From Neobacillus cucumis (GTDB lineage Bacteria; Bacillota; Bacilli; Bacillales_B; DSM-18226), in assembly GCF_016107705.1 (NCBI RefSeq), contig NZ_JAEHGC010000002.1, positions 496,001 through 560,000 of the forward strand: a stretch of 64,000 nt of DNA, read 5' to 3'. Below, piece after piece: positions 51,203 through 61,256 of this stretch. Numbering within the stretch: position 1 is the stretch's first letter; each line of letters starts with the position of its first letter. Made by a program: the position numbers and the translations under genes. The notes under the pieces are model-generated. The model did not search any database and had not been told where the DNA came from. It saw only the letters and a program-made list of their open reading frames with translations.

Positions 51203-54200
51203 TTTATTTCATTCTCTTAAGCATCTCGTCCGAGGGGAGCGCATTAATGATGGGTGGACAGAGGAAAACCCGCGGTCGCGGGATTGGGAATCGGCTTACC
51301 GTGGCCGTTGGGGTCATGATAAGGTAGTCCGGTCCACTCACGGAGTGAATTGTACAGGATCGTGCAGTTGGAAAATCCATGTGAAAGACGGCATTATCAC
51401 GTGGGAAACCCAACAAACCGACTATCCGTCAACGGGTGATGATTTTCCTGAATATGAACCAAGAGGATGTCCTCGTGGTGCGAGTTTCTCCTGGTATACA
51501 TATAGTCCAACACGGGTAAAGCATCCCTATATCCGCGGAGACCTCTATGCTTTATGGAAAGAAGAATTGGGCAAAGCTGACAACCCTGTACAGGCGTGGG
51601 AAAATATCGTTTCGAATCCAGAAAAACATGAACAATACGTGAAAGCACGGGGCAAGGGCGGGTTTGTTCGGGGAACATGGAAAGAGATTTGTGAAATGAT
51701 TGCTGCGGCGAGTATTTATACGATTAAAAAATATGGTCCAGACCGAATTGTCGGATTCAGCCCAATACCAGCGATGTCGATGGTTAGCTATTCTGGAGGA
51801 ACAAGATTTTTATCGTTGATTGGTGGGACTATTTTAAGTTTCTATGATTGGTATGCTGACCTACCGCCTGCGTCTCCACAGGTTTGGGGCGACCAAACAG
51901 ATGTACCGGAGAGTGGAGATTGGTATAACACGAAATACTTTATTATTTGGGGAACGAATATTCCTCAAACCAGAACACCAGATGCCCATTTTATGGTCGA
52001 GTCCAGATACAACGGAACAAAAGTTGTGGGTGTTAGCCCAGACTACGCAGAATACGAAAAGTTTGCAGATTTATGGTTACCTGCGAAAGAAGGAACCGAT
52101 GGGGCTCTTGCTATGGCCATGACTCATGTAATTTTAAAGGAATTTTATGTGGATAAAGAAACTCCTTACTTTTTGGAGTATGCCAAACAATATACAGATT
52201 TACCTTTTTTAATTACATTAAACAAAAAGAATGAAAATTACCGGTCTGACCGTTTCTTACGGGCATCAGATCTTTCTGACCAAGAGGAGCTTGGTGAATG
52301 GAAAACTGTTGTCTGGGACGAAACTACCGATAATTTTGCAATTCCAAACGGCAGCGAAGGGTTTCGGTGGGATAAGGGGAATCAGTGGAATTTAGATTTA
52401 TACAATATTAATCCAAGAATGAGTTTTTTAGATGATTCTGATGAAAAAGCAATGGTTGAATTTCCGTATTTCGGTGAAAAAGAAGGCGGATTGGTTAAAC
52501 GAGAAGTCCCTATTAAAAAAATAAAAGACAAATCTGGGAACGAATTAATCATTACCACTGTTTATGATTTGATGTTGGCCCATACAGGGATCAATCGAGG
52601 TTTAAAAGGCGAATACCCATCTGGTTATAATGACGAACAAAGACCCTATACACCTGCATGGCAAGAGAGCATTACCGGTGTGAACCGGGCACATGTCATT
52701 CAAGTTGCCAGAGAATTTGCAGAAAATGCAGCCTTAACAAAAGGGAAATCGATGATTGCAATGGGAGGCGGCACGAATCATTGGTATCATAGTGATCAAA
52801 TTTATCGATCGATCTTAAACCTTGTACTGTTAACGGGTTCTCAAGGAGTCAACGGCGGAGGCTGGGCACATTATGTCGGGCAGGAAAAGGTACGCCCATT
52901 AGAAGGTTTTTCACAAATTGCTTTTGCGAATGACTGGGTGAAAGCTCCAAGGTTTATGAATGGAACTTCCTTCTTTTATTTTGCCACCGAACAATTCCGC
53001 TATGAGTATGAAAAAGGAGAGAGTGAAACAGAATGGGGCAGTCAATATTCCAATATGCACCCTGCTGATTTCAATGCGCTCTCTGCTCGATTAGGATGGC
53101 TGCCAAGCTTCCCGCAACTATCGCAAAATTCATTGGATGTGGTAAAAGAGGCCCGGTCACACAATCAGGATGACCAAGCAGTAATAAAAGATATTACGAA
53201 ACAACTAGTAGATGGGAAACTAGATTTTGCGATTGAAAATCCAAATGATCCTCGAAACTTCCCGCGTGTCTTTTTCAATTGGCGCTCCAATCTATTAGGT
53301 GATAGCGGAAAGGGTCATGAGTATTTTGTCAAACATTTAATCGGCTCAAAGGATTCTGTATTAGGAGATACTGAAAGCTCCTGGCAGCCTGAAGATATTA
53401 AGCTCTCCGAAAAGCCGCCTGAAGGGAAAACGGACCTGTTTGTCAGCATGGATTTCAGAATGACAAGTTCTGGGCTATTCTCCGATGTCATTTTACCGGC
53501 AGCAACTTGGTATGAAAAGTACGACATTAGCAGTACCGATTTACATCCGTTTGTGCATCCATTTAATGCAGCAATTACCTCCCCATGGGAGACGCGAAGT
53601 GACTGGGATGCCTTCAGGGAAATTGCTAAAAGCTTTTCAGAGTTGGCCAAAAAATACCTCCCAGCCCAGGAGGATCTTGTGCTGTCACCTCTTGCACATG
53701 ATACGATCAATGAAATTGCCCAACCATTTGGTAAAGTGAAGGACTGGCGGAAAGGGGAAGTCGAGGCAATCCCGGGTAAAACCCTTCCTAACTTTAATTT
53801 CGTTAAACGGGATTATCCAAATGTATATGATATGTGGATTACCGTTGGACCAAATATTAAAAATGGCTATGGTACAAAAGGGGTGAAGATCCCTGGAGAT
53901 AAAGTTTATAAAGAATTACTCGACCGGCTAGGGCCTTCCAAACATGTAGGCATTGGAAAAGGCTTTCCTGATCTTTATTCTGATAAAAAAGCGATCAATG
54001 CGATTCTTTTAATGTCAGGAGCAACGAATGGGAAAAGAGCGGTTGAAGGCTGGAAATCGATGGAGGAAAAGACAGGCAAAAAACTGAAGCACATCTCTGA
54101 AGGGCGCGAGGAAGAGGATTATACCTTAGATGCCTTAACCGTCCAGCCAAGGCCCGCAATCTCTACACCTGTCTGGAGCGGTTTGGAAAACGATAATCGC

Positions 54201-54848
54201 CGGTACTCTCCATTTACTGTAAATAAAGAATTTAATATTCCGTGGCATACCCTTACAGGGAGACAAAGTTTTTATCTCGACCATGAAGTCATGCTTGATT
54301 TTGGAGAGGGCTTTCCTTTATATATCCCTCCGATAACCAAAGGGGCGTTTATTAAAGGTGAAAAAGAAGTCGAAAACAACGGAAAATCTATTACGCTCCG
54401 TTATATGACTCCACATCAAAAATGGGGCATTCACACCATGTTTACCGACACGAATAATATGGTTCAGTTATTTCGCGGCTGGCAGGTAGTATGGATGAAT
54501 GAGGAAGATGCGGCTTCAATCGGGATTAAAGATAATGACTGGATTGAAATGTATAACCGTAATGGGGTTGTGGTGGCAAGAGCGGTACTAACGTACCGGA
54601 TGCCGCGAGGAGCGGTTTACATGTACCACGCACAAGACCGCCATATGGGAGTTCCGGGAAACACCATTAACAAAAATCGCGGAGGAACCCATAACAGTGT
54701 CACCAGAATTTATCCTAAAGCGACACATATGATTGGCGGCTATTCGCAATTAAGCTATGGATTTAATTATTATGGACCAACCGGTAGTCAAAGGGATACG
54801 ATGACGATTATCCGACCGTTGAAGGAGGTCGATTGGCTTGAGGATTAA
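51174..54848 (+). CDS. narG: Respiratory nitrate reductase alpha subunit
   Basis: 1224-residue molybdenum (bis-MGD) catalytic subunit of the membrane-associated respiratory nitrate reductase, facing the cytoplasm. The FS0 cluster motif is THGVNCTGSCSW (H and Cys). DWYADLPPASPQVWG carries the Mo-ligating aspartate, and the C-terminal domain has PWHTLTGRQSFYLDHEVML and GGYSQLSYGFNYYGPTG. A twin-arginine leader is not obvious, as in Bacillus. Two ATGs (51174, 51183) are possible. It overlaps the preceding small gene and narH. Confidence 0.95.
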   Translation: MASMEKHKNNLFHSLKHLVRGERINDGWTEENPRSRDWESAYRGRWGHDKVVRSTHGVNCTGSCSWKIHVKDGIITWETQQTDYPSTGDDFPEYEPRGCPRGASFSWYTYSPTRVKHPYIRGDLYALWKEELGKADNPVQAWENIVSNPEKHEQYVKARGKGGFVRGTWKEICEMIAAASIYTIKKYGPDRIVGFSPIPAMSMVSYSGGTRFLSLIGGTILSFYDWYADLPPASPQVWGDQTDVPESGDWYNTKYFIIWGTNIPQTRTPDAHFMVESRYNGTKVVGVSPDYAEYEKFADLWLPAKEGTDGALAMAMTHVILKEFYVDKETPYFLEYAKQYTDLPFLITLNKKNENYRSDRFLRASDLSDQEELGEWKTVVWDETTDNFAIPNGSEGFRWDKGNQWNLDLYNINPRMSFLDDSDEKAMVEFPYFGEKEGGLVKREVPIKKIKDKSGNELIITTVYDLMLAHTGINRGLKGEYPSGYNDEQRPYTPAWQESITGVNRAHVIQVAREFAENAALTKGKSMIAMGGGTNHWYHSDQIYRSILNLVLLTGSQGVNGGGWAHYVGQEKVRPLEGFSQIAFANDWVKAPRFMNGTSFFYFATEQFRYEYEKGESETEWGSQYSNMHPADFNALSARLGWLPSFPQLSQNSLDVVKEARSHNQDDQAVIKDITKQLVDGKLDFAIENPNDPRNFPRVFFNWRSNLLGDSGKGHEYFVKHLIGSKDSVLGDTESSWQPEDIKLSEKPPEGKTDLFVSMDFRMTSSGLFSDVILPAATWYEKYDISSTDLHPFVHPFNAAITSPWETRSDWDAFREIAKSFSELAKKYLPAQEDLVLSPLAHDTINEIAQPFGKVKDWRKGEVEAIPGKTLPNFNFVKRDYPNVYDMWITVGPNIKNGYGTKGVKIPGDKVYKELLDRLGPSKHVGIGKGFPDLYSDKKAINAILLMSGATNGKRAVEGWKSMEEKTGKKLKHISEGREEEDYTLDALTVQPRPAISTPVWSGLENDNRRYSPFTVNKEFNIPWHTLTGRQSFYLDHEVMLDFGEGFPLYIPPITKGAFIKGEKEVENNGKSITLRYMTPHQKWGIHTMFTDTNNMVQLFRGWQVVWMNEEDAASIGIKDNDWIEMYNRNGVVVARAVLTYRMPRGAVYMYHAQDRHMGVPGNTINKNRGGTHNSVTRIYPKATHMIGGYSQLSYGFNYYGPTGSQRDTMTIIRPLKEVDWLED

Positions 54849-56340
54849 AGCACAAGTGGCGATGGTTATGCACCTTGATAAGTGTATTGGCTGCCACACT
54901 TGTTCTGTCACTTGTAAAAATGTTTGGACAAACCGGCCGGGTATGGAATATGTCTGGTTTAATAATGTCGAAACCAGACCTGGTGTGGGCTATCCAAAAG
55001 AATGGGAGAACACCGACCGTTATAAAGGCGGTTGGGTCCTTCGAAATGGGAAATTGCATTTAAGGGCCGGCGGACCCCTTTCAAAGCTTGCAAATATTTT
55101 TTACAATCCGAACATGGCAGACCTAAACGAATTTTATGAACCGTGGACATATGATTTTCAACATCTTCACAAACGAAAAAAAGGAGAGAGTATTCCTGTT
55201 GCTCGTCCTCGTTCGATGATTACAGGAAACTATATTGATAAACCCGTATGGGGTCCCAATTGGGATGATGATTTAGCCGGTGGCAGCGAATCCGTCCCAA
55301 ATGACCCCAATGTTCGAAAACTTCAGGAGCATATCAAAACTGAATATGAAAAGACCTTTATGATGTACCTGCCGCGGATTTGTGAGCATTGCTTAAATCC
55401 ATCCTGTGTCGCTTCCTGTCCTTCAGGTGCCTTATATAAGAGAGACGAAGACGGGATCGTACTGGTAGACCAAGATTCATGCCGCGGTTGGCGTTTTTGC
55501 ATGAATGGGTGTCCGTATCATAAGGTGTACTATAACTGGAATACACATAAAGCGGAAAAATGTAATTTTTGCTATCCGCGTACGGAAGCAGGATTGCCAA
55601 CCGTTTGTTCGGAAACCTGTGTGGGAAGGATTCGCTATATTGGAGTGGTTTTATATGATGCAGACCGGGTCAAAGAGGCTGCATCCGTTGAGGACCCAAA
55701 AGATCTGTATGAATCCCAGCTTTCCGTCTTCCTTGATCCGTTTGATCCGGAAGTAATCGAAAAAGCACAGGAACAAGGCATCAATTATAATTGGATTCAA
55801 AGTGCACAAGAATCACCGGTTTATAAAATGGCGATTAAGTGGAAAATTGCACTGCCTCTGCATCCGGAGTATCGAACGATGCCAATGGTATGGTATGTAC
55901 CCCCACTTAGCCCAATCATGAATCATATCACAAATGAACAGGATTTAAGTGCGGAAGGTTATATTCCTGCTGTGGACCAAATGAGAATTCCAATGGAATA
56001 TTTAGCTTCGCTATTAACCGCAAATGATACCACTGTAATCAGAAAGGTTCTGCTCAAAATGGCTGCTATGAGAGTCTATATGCGGTCCAAAACAGTAGGA
56101 GGGGTGGATCCGCAGAAAATGACGAAATTGATTGATGAAGCGAGCACGACAAATGAAGAACTAGAAGATATGGCGAGGTTGCTTGCAGTTGCCAAATACA
56201 ATGAACGATTTGTGATTCCAACAGGCCGCCGTGAAATGATCGATGATTTGCATTATAAACAGGGAGCATGCAGCATTGAAGACCTAGCACCACCTGAAGG
56301 AATGACAACCTATCCATTTGAAAGAAGTGAAAATGCATAA
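54838..56340 (+). CDS. narH: Respiratory nitrate reductase beta subunit
   Basis: 500-residue iron-sulfur subunit relaying electrons from NarI to NarG. Cysteine blocks: [55 protein letters not shown] (Trp replacing a Cys, giving the 3Fe-4S cluster) and [26 protein letters not shown] start with GGAGGT 8 nt upstream, overlapping narG by 11 nt. The stop overlaps narJ by 1 nt. Confidence 0.95.
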   Translation: MRIKAQVAMVMHLDKCIGCHTCSVTCKNVWTNRPGMEYVWFNNVETRPGVGYPKEWENTDRYKGGWVLRNGKLHLRAGGPLSKLANIFYNPNMADLNEFYEPWTYDFQHLHKRKKGESIPVARPRSMITGNYIDKPVWGPNWDDDLAGGSESVPNDPNVRKLQEHIKTEYEKTFMMYLPRICEHCLNPSCVASCPSGALYKRDEDGIVLVDQDSCRGWRFCMNGCPYHKVYYNWNTHKAEKCNFCYPRTEAGLPTVCSETCVGRIRYIGVVLYDADRVKEAASVEDPKDLYESQLSVFLDPFDPEVIEKAQEQGINYNWIQSAQESPVYKMAIKWKIALPLHPEYRTMPMVWYVPPLSPIMNHITNEQDLSAEGYIPAVDQMRIPMEYLASLLTANDTTVIRKVLLKMAAMRVYMRSKTVGGVDPQKMTKLIDEASTTNEELEDMARLLAVAKYNERFVIPTGRREMIDDLHYKQGACSIEDLAPPEGMTTYPFERSENA

Positions 56341-56939
56341 TGAATGAAAAAAAGGCCATTCTAGCCATCTTGGCTCGGATGATGGATTACCCAGAGGAAA
56401 CGTTTTTAAATGAACGAACGACTGTTGAATCCTTTATTCATGAAGCAATTTCAACAGAGGAAATAAAAAGAGAGGTAGTAGAGAGGCTTCAACCTCTTTA
56501 CGAGATGCCTTTAAAGGAGTTACAAGAGTTATATGTATTAACCTTTGATTACAAGGACAAAACCAACCTATACTTAACGGCCCACGAGTTAGGGGACAGC
56601 AGAAAACGCGGTTTTGCCCTAATCGAATTGCAAAAACTTATTTTTGAAGAAGGATTCGAGACAGTCGGAAAGGAATTGGTGGATTACATTCCGATGCTAT
56701 TGGAATTTTTAGCAGTTGCCTCAGAGGATGAAAAATTCGACAAACTTTCGCGAAGGGTTGCATTCGCTATTAATCGGATTTTATCAAATCTTCCGGAAGA
56801 TAACCCTTACAAACGGGCAATAGAAGTATTGATGATGTATGTATTCGAGGCTCCTGGGACGGACGAAATTTCTGCATTAGAGATACTCCGGGAGCAAGCA
56901 GATCTAGATGAATTGCCATATCCATTGATGTATCGCTAA
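56340..56939 (+). CDS. narJ: Nitrate reductase molybdenum cofactor assembly chaperone
   Basis: 199-residue helical chaperone of the NarJ/TorD family that holds NarG for cofactor loading. Family pattern: [44 protein letters not shown] and [14 protein letters not shown] overlapping the narH stop (TAATG). Confidence 0.92.
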   Translation: MNEKKAILAILARMMDYPEETFLNERTTVESFIHEAISTEEIKREVVERLQPLYEMPLKELQELYVLTFDYKDKTNLYLTAHELGDSRKRGFALIELQKLIFEEGFETVGKELVDYIPMLLEFLAVASEDEKFDKLSRRVAFAINRILSNLPEDNPYKRAIEVLMMYVFEAPGTDEISALEILREQADLDELPYPLMYR

Positions 56940-56951
56940 GGAGGGGATGAG

Positions 56952-57641
56952 ATGGAAGTTGTTTTTTGGTGGACCATATTTCCTTATATATGCGGAACAA
57001 TCCTGATCATAGCAACCTTTTACCGCTTTGCGTTTAGGGGGAAAAGTTGGACAGCTCCGTCAACCGAAATTTTTGAAAAAAAAGGGTTGGGAGTAGCGTC
57101 GGTTGTTTTTCATTATGGGATTATTTTTGCTTTTGTAGGGCATGTAATGGGCGTATTAATCCCACTGGAGGTTTATAATGCACTTGGAGTTGAAGACCAT
57201 GTGTACCATTTCTTTGCCATTGCAGGTGGTGGGGTTGCTGGTCTAATGGTGGTAATAGGTTTAGTATTAATGCTCATTCGAAAATTTACAACTCCAAGAG
57301 TTCGCGTCCATACCACAGGCGGTTCCTACTTCACCATTATTTGGTTGTTACTGGTGGCGGGGTTAGGTACCTATATGACCCTCATTTACAATACAACAGT
57401 CGGTGAATACGAATACCGTTTATCAATTGGGCCATGGTTTAGAAGTTTGTTTACTTTACACCCCAAATCTGAATTGATGTTGGGAATCCCCACTCTTTTT
57501 AAGGTTCATGTCATTTGTTCGTTTATCTTATTCGCATCCATTCCTTTTACGAAACTCGTGCATATGTTCAGTTTTCCTTTACGGTATCCAACACGGGCGC
57601 CCCAGCAATATCGTTCAAGGAATGGTTATAATAAACAGTAA
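56952..57641 (+). CDS. narI: Respiratory nitrate reductase gamma subunit (cytochrome b)
   Basis: 229-residue membrane anchor with five helices that oxidises menaquinol through two b hemes. Heme histidines are in VVFHYGIIFAFVGHVMG and in KVHVICSFILFASIPFTKLVHMF. GAGGGGATGAG precedes the ATG. Last gene of the nar operon. Confidence 0.94.
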   Translation: MEVVFWWTIFPYICGTILIIATFYRFAFRGKSWTAPSTEIFEKKGLGVASVVFHYGIIFAFVGHVMGVLIPLEVYNALGVEDHVYHFFAIAGGGVAGLMVVIGLVLMLIRKFTTPRVRVHTTGGSYFTIIWLLLVAGLGTYMTLIYNTTVGEYEYRLSIGPWFRSLFTLHPKSELMLGIPTLFKVHVICSFILFASIPFTKLVHMFSFPLRYPTRAPQQYRSRNGYNKQ

Positions 57642-57652
57642 GCAATAAAGAT

Positions 57653-57685
57653 AAAAAACAGTCTCTCTAGAGGGACTGTTTTTTA
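57653..57685. terminator. Bidirectional terminator after narI
   Basis: AAAAAACAGTC / GACTGTTTTTT stem with inner CTCT/AGAG pairing; T-runs on both strands. Confidence 0.88.
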
Positions 57686-57696
57686 TCATTTTATCA

Positions 57697-57930
57697 TCAA
57701 CGGCAGCAACTCCACGCTCTTTTGAATACATATAATCCAAAAACAAAGAAGGCAAGGAAGCCAATTACCGCAATAAGGATCGTGAAAAAATGACCAAGGT
57801 TTCCTAAGTCAATTAAACCAAAGAAATCAGAAATGTACCCCAATACTGCTAACAGCATCCAAATGAAACCTGTAAAAAACCCAAGAAAAATTCCAAAAAT
57901 GTGACAGTGACCGTTACAGTGATGACCCAT
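57697..57930 (-). CDS. Small membrane protein, unknown function
   Basis: 77 residues with a histidine/cysteine-rich N-terminus (MGHHCNGHCHIFGIF), two hydrophobic helices and a C-terminal KRAWSCCR. AGGAGGTG is ideally placed before ATG 57930; the frame reaches 57939. His/Cys clusters at both ends could bind a metal (inference). Confidence 0.65.
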   Translation of the reverse strand: MGHHCNGHCHIFGIFLGFFTGFIWMLLAVLGYISDFFGLIDLGNLGHFFTILIAVIGFLAFFVFGLYVFKRAWSCCR

Positions 57931-58071
57931 TAAGTTCACCTCCTGTCAATGCTTGTTCAACATTATGGTATGCGGAAAATCAAAGGCTTGATTATAAAAC
58001 GAACAAAAAGAGGCTTCTGCACAAAAGGCACAATCTCCTAAAAAGATGAATCCCTTGAAAGAATGGATGAA

Positions 58072-58608
58072 TTAAAGATTGTATCGTCGGCCTAAAAGAT
58101 TCCCAATAAGAAAAATGGGTACCATTACCATACTGAAGGGAATACTTTTAAATAGTAAATGTCCATCAATGAGACCTAATTCAAACAAGCAAGAATAGGT
58201 CAGAAGAGAATATGGAATGACGATTACGAATGCAGTAATCACACCAGGCGTATACACGCGTAAAATGAAGGTTTGGCCAATATGAGAAAAAGCTTGAAGG
58301 AAAAATATATTTAATGCAGCAATAAATAGAAGAAAGTTATCCCCCATTGGAATATGGAATGCGGTTTTAAACGTGATAAAAGTTATAATAAGCAAAATCC
58401 ATGTAACAGCGATAGAAAACTGGGAGGAATTCGCACCCAACATTTTTTTCACGTTTAATGCAAGTTTGGCAAGAAAAGACCTTGGGACCTTGTTTTTGAA
58501 TTTGGCCATAAAACTGTCCACTGTTATGATCTCTTCTAATACATGGAACATAAAAATGATAGGGAATAACCAAATAACTGCTTCAATAAAGAAAGGTGTA
58601 TATGACAC
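58072..58608 (-). CDS. HXXEE domain membrane protein
   Basis: 178 residues with about 5 helices and the defining HxxEE motif in FMFHVLEEIITVDSF near the N-terminus, plus AFSHIGQTFILRVYTPGVITA. The family's function is unknown; histidine and glutamates in the membrane suggest a metal-dependent enzyme. GTG start; GGAGG lies 11 nt upstream. Confidence 0.78.
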   Translation of the reverse strand: MSYTPFFIEAVIWLFPIIFMFHVLEEIITVDSFMAKFKNKVPRSFLAKLALNVKKMLGANSSQFSIAVTWILLIITFITFKTAFHIPMGDNFLLFIAALNIFFLQAFSHIGQTFILRVYTPGVITAFVIVIPYSLLTYSCLFELGLIDGHLLFKSIPFSMVMVPIFLIGNLLGRRYNL

Positions 58609-58826
58609 TGGGGTTTTTTCCTCCTTTTTAATAAGAATAAATGGGATAGTTTAACAAGGCAAAGAAGAGGTTTTGGTGCCTTATTATTAATCATATTTAT
58701 TCCTATCTCTGGGAAGAACCATAATAAAAGGTTTAGGTGGAGACGCTAGGGGATCTTATTGAAATATGGCTCCTCCTCAATCTGCACACTCTTGAGGGGG
58801 AGCCAATACATGTTATCTCATTAAAG

Positions 58827-59333
58827 TTAAGGAATGTATTGTTCCGTAATTTTCGTAACAACACCTTTTCTAATTTCGATATGGAAAGGGACTTGATGGT
58901 CTTTATTCCGTTGTTTCAAAAATCGAATAAACTGGCTTCTTGTCACTTTTTCGTTCCATTTTACTTGATAAGAATTCCTTGTCTGTAAGACAAATTGAGC
59001 GTTTTTCGAAATGGTAAAGGTCCGTATCCTAGGATTTACGTTTCGAATCCAGTATCCATCGGGGGCACCATCCATATCTTTGCTGCATTTACAGTCTTTT
59101 AAAAATTCTCTGTCAGCCGCTTTTCCAAAATACCATTGGATATAATCGAATTTTCCTACCCATTTACCATGAACCTTTTTGAAGGAAGTTATATAGGTTG
59201 CGGCTTTTACGGTTTTAGAATGGTTGGGAGTCTTCATTTTTGCGTTTACTTGTGACATAGGTGATGGCAGTATTAACAAAGTAAAAATTAAGAATACAGG
59301 AAAAATAGTTTTTATTAATCTTTTGAATTTCAT
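58827..59333 (-). CDS. Secreted hypothetical protein (168 aa)
   Basis: Signal peptide (MKFKRLIKTIFPVFLIFTLL then SQVNA) followed by about 135 residues rich in aromatic and basic residues, with one CKCSKDMDGAPDGYWIRN segment. I do not recognise a family. AGGTGAATG precedes the ATG. Probably extracellular or wall-attached. Confidence 0.68.
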   Translation of the reverse strand: MKFKRLIKTIFPVFLIFTLLILPSPMSQVNAKMKTPNHSKTVKAATYITSFKKVHGKWVGKFDYIQWYFGKAADREFLKDCKCSKDMDGAPDGYWIRNVNPRIRTFTISKNAQFVLQTRNSYQVKWNEKVTRSQFIRFLKQRNKDHQVPFHIEIRKGVVTKITEQYIP

Positions 59334-59624
59334 TCGTCATTCACCTCACTATATTTCTATCTATACCCAAAATATAATGGGTGAAACTTGAAAACGATGT
59401 CGATATAAAGGATGTAGAAAAATATTTTTTCTTCCTTATTGAACATAGCAAACGAAAACCTATACGGGCGCTGCTTTTAGAAGGTATTTTTCAAATCTAT
59501 ATGGTAGCTTATTGTATTGAATTTTTATTTTTTCATGTTTATGATAGATTCGTAGGAACTAAATGGTTAATCACTATATTCGAATATTAAGAGGTTTGAA
59601 GTAGAAAGGAAGTAAAAGGAAAAG

Positions 59625-61106
59625 TTGAAAACATATACTAAACTAATGATCCCTTTGTTGGTGCTACTTGTTTTCGGTTTGGCTGGATGTGGCGGGGATA
59701 AAATAGTAACAAATGTTGGTAAGTTACATTTTGAACATCCATTAAAAATACCGCAACTTCTGAAACCAACAATTAGTTCGGACGGTACAAAACATTTTCA
59801 ATTAACCATGCAATCGGGAACGACAGAATTTTTACCAGGGAAAAGGGCGAAAACATGGGGACTCAATGGTTCCTATCTTGGTCCTACGATCAGGGTTTCG
59901 CGAGGTGACCACGTAGCCTTTGATGTGGTAAATCATTTGGACGTGGCTTCCACTTTACATTGGCATGGGATGAAATTACCGGCCGTGATGGATGGTGGCC
60001 CACATCAGATGATTGAGGCAGGAGAGACGTGGTCGCCCCATTGGACGATTGATCAACCAGCTGCAACTACTTGGTACCATCCTCATGTGCATGGTAAAAC
60101 AGCACAACATGTGTACCGGGGACTTGCAGGAATGTTTATTATCGATGATAAGGATTCCAAAAAATTGCCATCTAATTATGGTGTCGATGATATTCCGCTA
60201 ATTGTGCAAGATAAATTGTTTACAAAAGAAGGGCAGTTATCAGAGAAAGACGATACCACCTATGGCACACTTGGAAATGAAATACTTGTGAATGGTACGT
60301 ATGACCCATTTCTTAAGATAACAGCCAGCCAAGTGCGTTTTCGACTGCTTAATGCTTCCAATGCAAGAGCCTATAATTTTGGATTTACGGATGGCAGGTC
60401 GTTTAAACTTGTAGCAAATGATGCCGGACTTTTACAGAAGCCGGTCACATTAAAACGCTTCAAGTTAAGTCCGGGGGAGCGGGCAGAGATTGTTGTTGAA
60501 TTTAAGCCGGGTGAGAAAACTGTTCTCCACAGTTATAACAGTGGCGGAGAAATTGACCATGGTGAATTTGATTTGTTGAAAATGGATGCAGCTTCTAAAT
60601 TAACAGAATCCGCTCCATTAGCCGGCCAGCTTTCTACCGTACCACCAATCGAGGTTCCAAAGAATGCGAAGTTACGTCAGTTTAAAATGACGATGGAGTC
60701 CAAGATTAATGACAAAAAGATGGTTATGGACAGAATTGATGAGGTTGTGCCGGCGGGGGCAAAAGAAATATGGGAAATTGACAATTTTGGCTCGTCTCAT
60801 AACTTTCATATTCATGATGCAGCATTCCGAGTATTGGATATAAACGGTCAGAAGCCGCCAGAGTATGAAAGAGGAAGGAAAGATACCGTGCTTATTCCGA
60901 ATGGAGCAACAGTGAGGCTTGCTGTGGAGTTTGCGAACTATGCCGACCCTAATCACCCGCTTATGTATCACTGCCATCTTTTAAAACATGAAGATTCCGG
61001 GATGATGGGGCAATTTTTACTTGTAAAACCCGGTACAGAATCCCAAGTTTCCAAAAAACTGCCTAAAAACGATATGGAATATGAACATAATGGTCACCAT
61101 GAATAA
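59625..61106 (+). CDS. Lipoprotein multicopper oxidase
   Basis: 493 residues. Lipoprotein signal with lipobox LAGC (LLVFGLAGCGGDK), then three cupredoxin domains. All copper motifs are present: HWHGMK, WYHPHVHGK, HNFHIHDAAF and the type 1/3 HCHLLKHEDSGMMG. It oxidises metals or phenolics outside the membrane; CotA/CueO/FtsP-like enzymes are relatives, and a copper-tolerance role is plausible. TTG start behind AAAGGAAAAG. Own terminator at 61135. Confidence 0.9.
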   Translation: MKTYTKLMIPLLVLLVFGLAGCGGDKIVTNVGKLHFEHPLKIPQLLKPTISSDGTKHFQLTMQSGTTEFLPGKRAKTWGLNGSYLGPTIRVSRGDHVAFDVVNHLDVASTLHWHGMKLPAVMDGGPHQMIEAGETWSPHWTIDQPAATTWYHPHVHGKTAQHVYRGLAGMFIIDDKDSKKLPSNYGVDDIPLIVQDKLFTKEGQLSEKDDTTYGTLGNEILVNGTYDPFLKITASQVRFRLLNASNARAYNFGFTDGRSFKLVANDAGLLQKPVTLKRFKLSPGERAEIVVEFKPGEKTVLHSYNSGGEIDHGEFDLLKMDAASKLTESAPLAGQLSTVPPIEVPKNAKLRQFKMTMESKINDKKMVMDRIDEVVPAGAKEIWEIDNFGSSHNFHIHDAAFRVLDINGQKPPEYERGRKDTVLIPNGATVRLAVEFANYADPNHPLMYHCHLLKHEDSGMMGQFLLVKPGTESQVSKKLPKNDMEYEHNGHHE

Positions 61107-61134
61107 ACATATTTAAAGAGACTAGATTTGTAGT

Positions 61135-61162
61135 AGGATGACCTCCAAACGGTCATCCTTTT
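61135..61162 (+). terminator. Multicopper oxidase terminator
   Basis: AGGATGACC / GGTCATCCT stem followed by TTTTAATTTT. Confidence 0.83.
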
Positions 61163-61256
61163 AATTTTGTGTCTGAAGCGTAACCAAGAATAACCTCACC
61201 ATGTAGGCACCTATGCATAAAATGAATAGTGCAAAAGGGAGGTGTAATGTTCAAAA

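Noticed and set aside
59381..59590. 69-codon plus-strand frame starting GTG before the multicopper oxidase
   Set aside because: No ribosome site; a TATAAT-like sequence lies only about 10 nt upstream of the start, and the product resembles nothing I know. Possibly chance or a relic, so not annotated.
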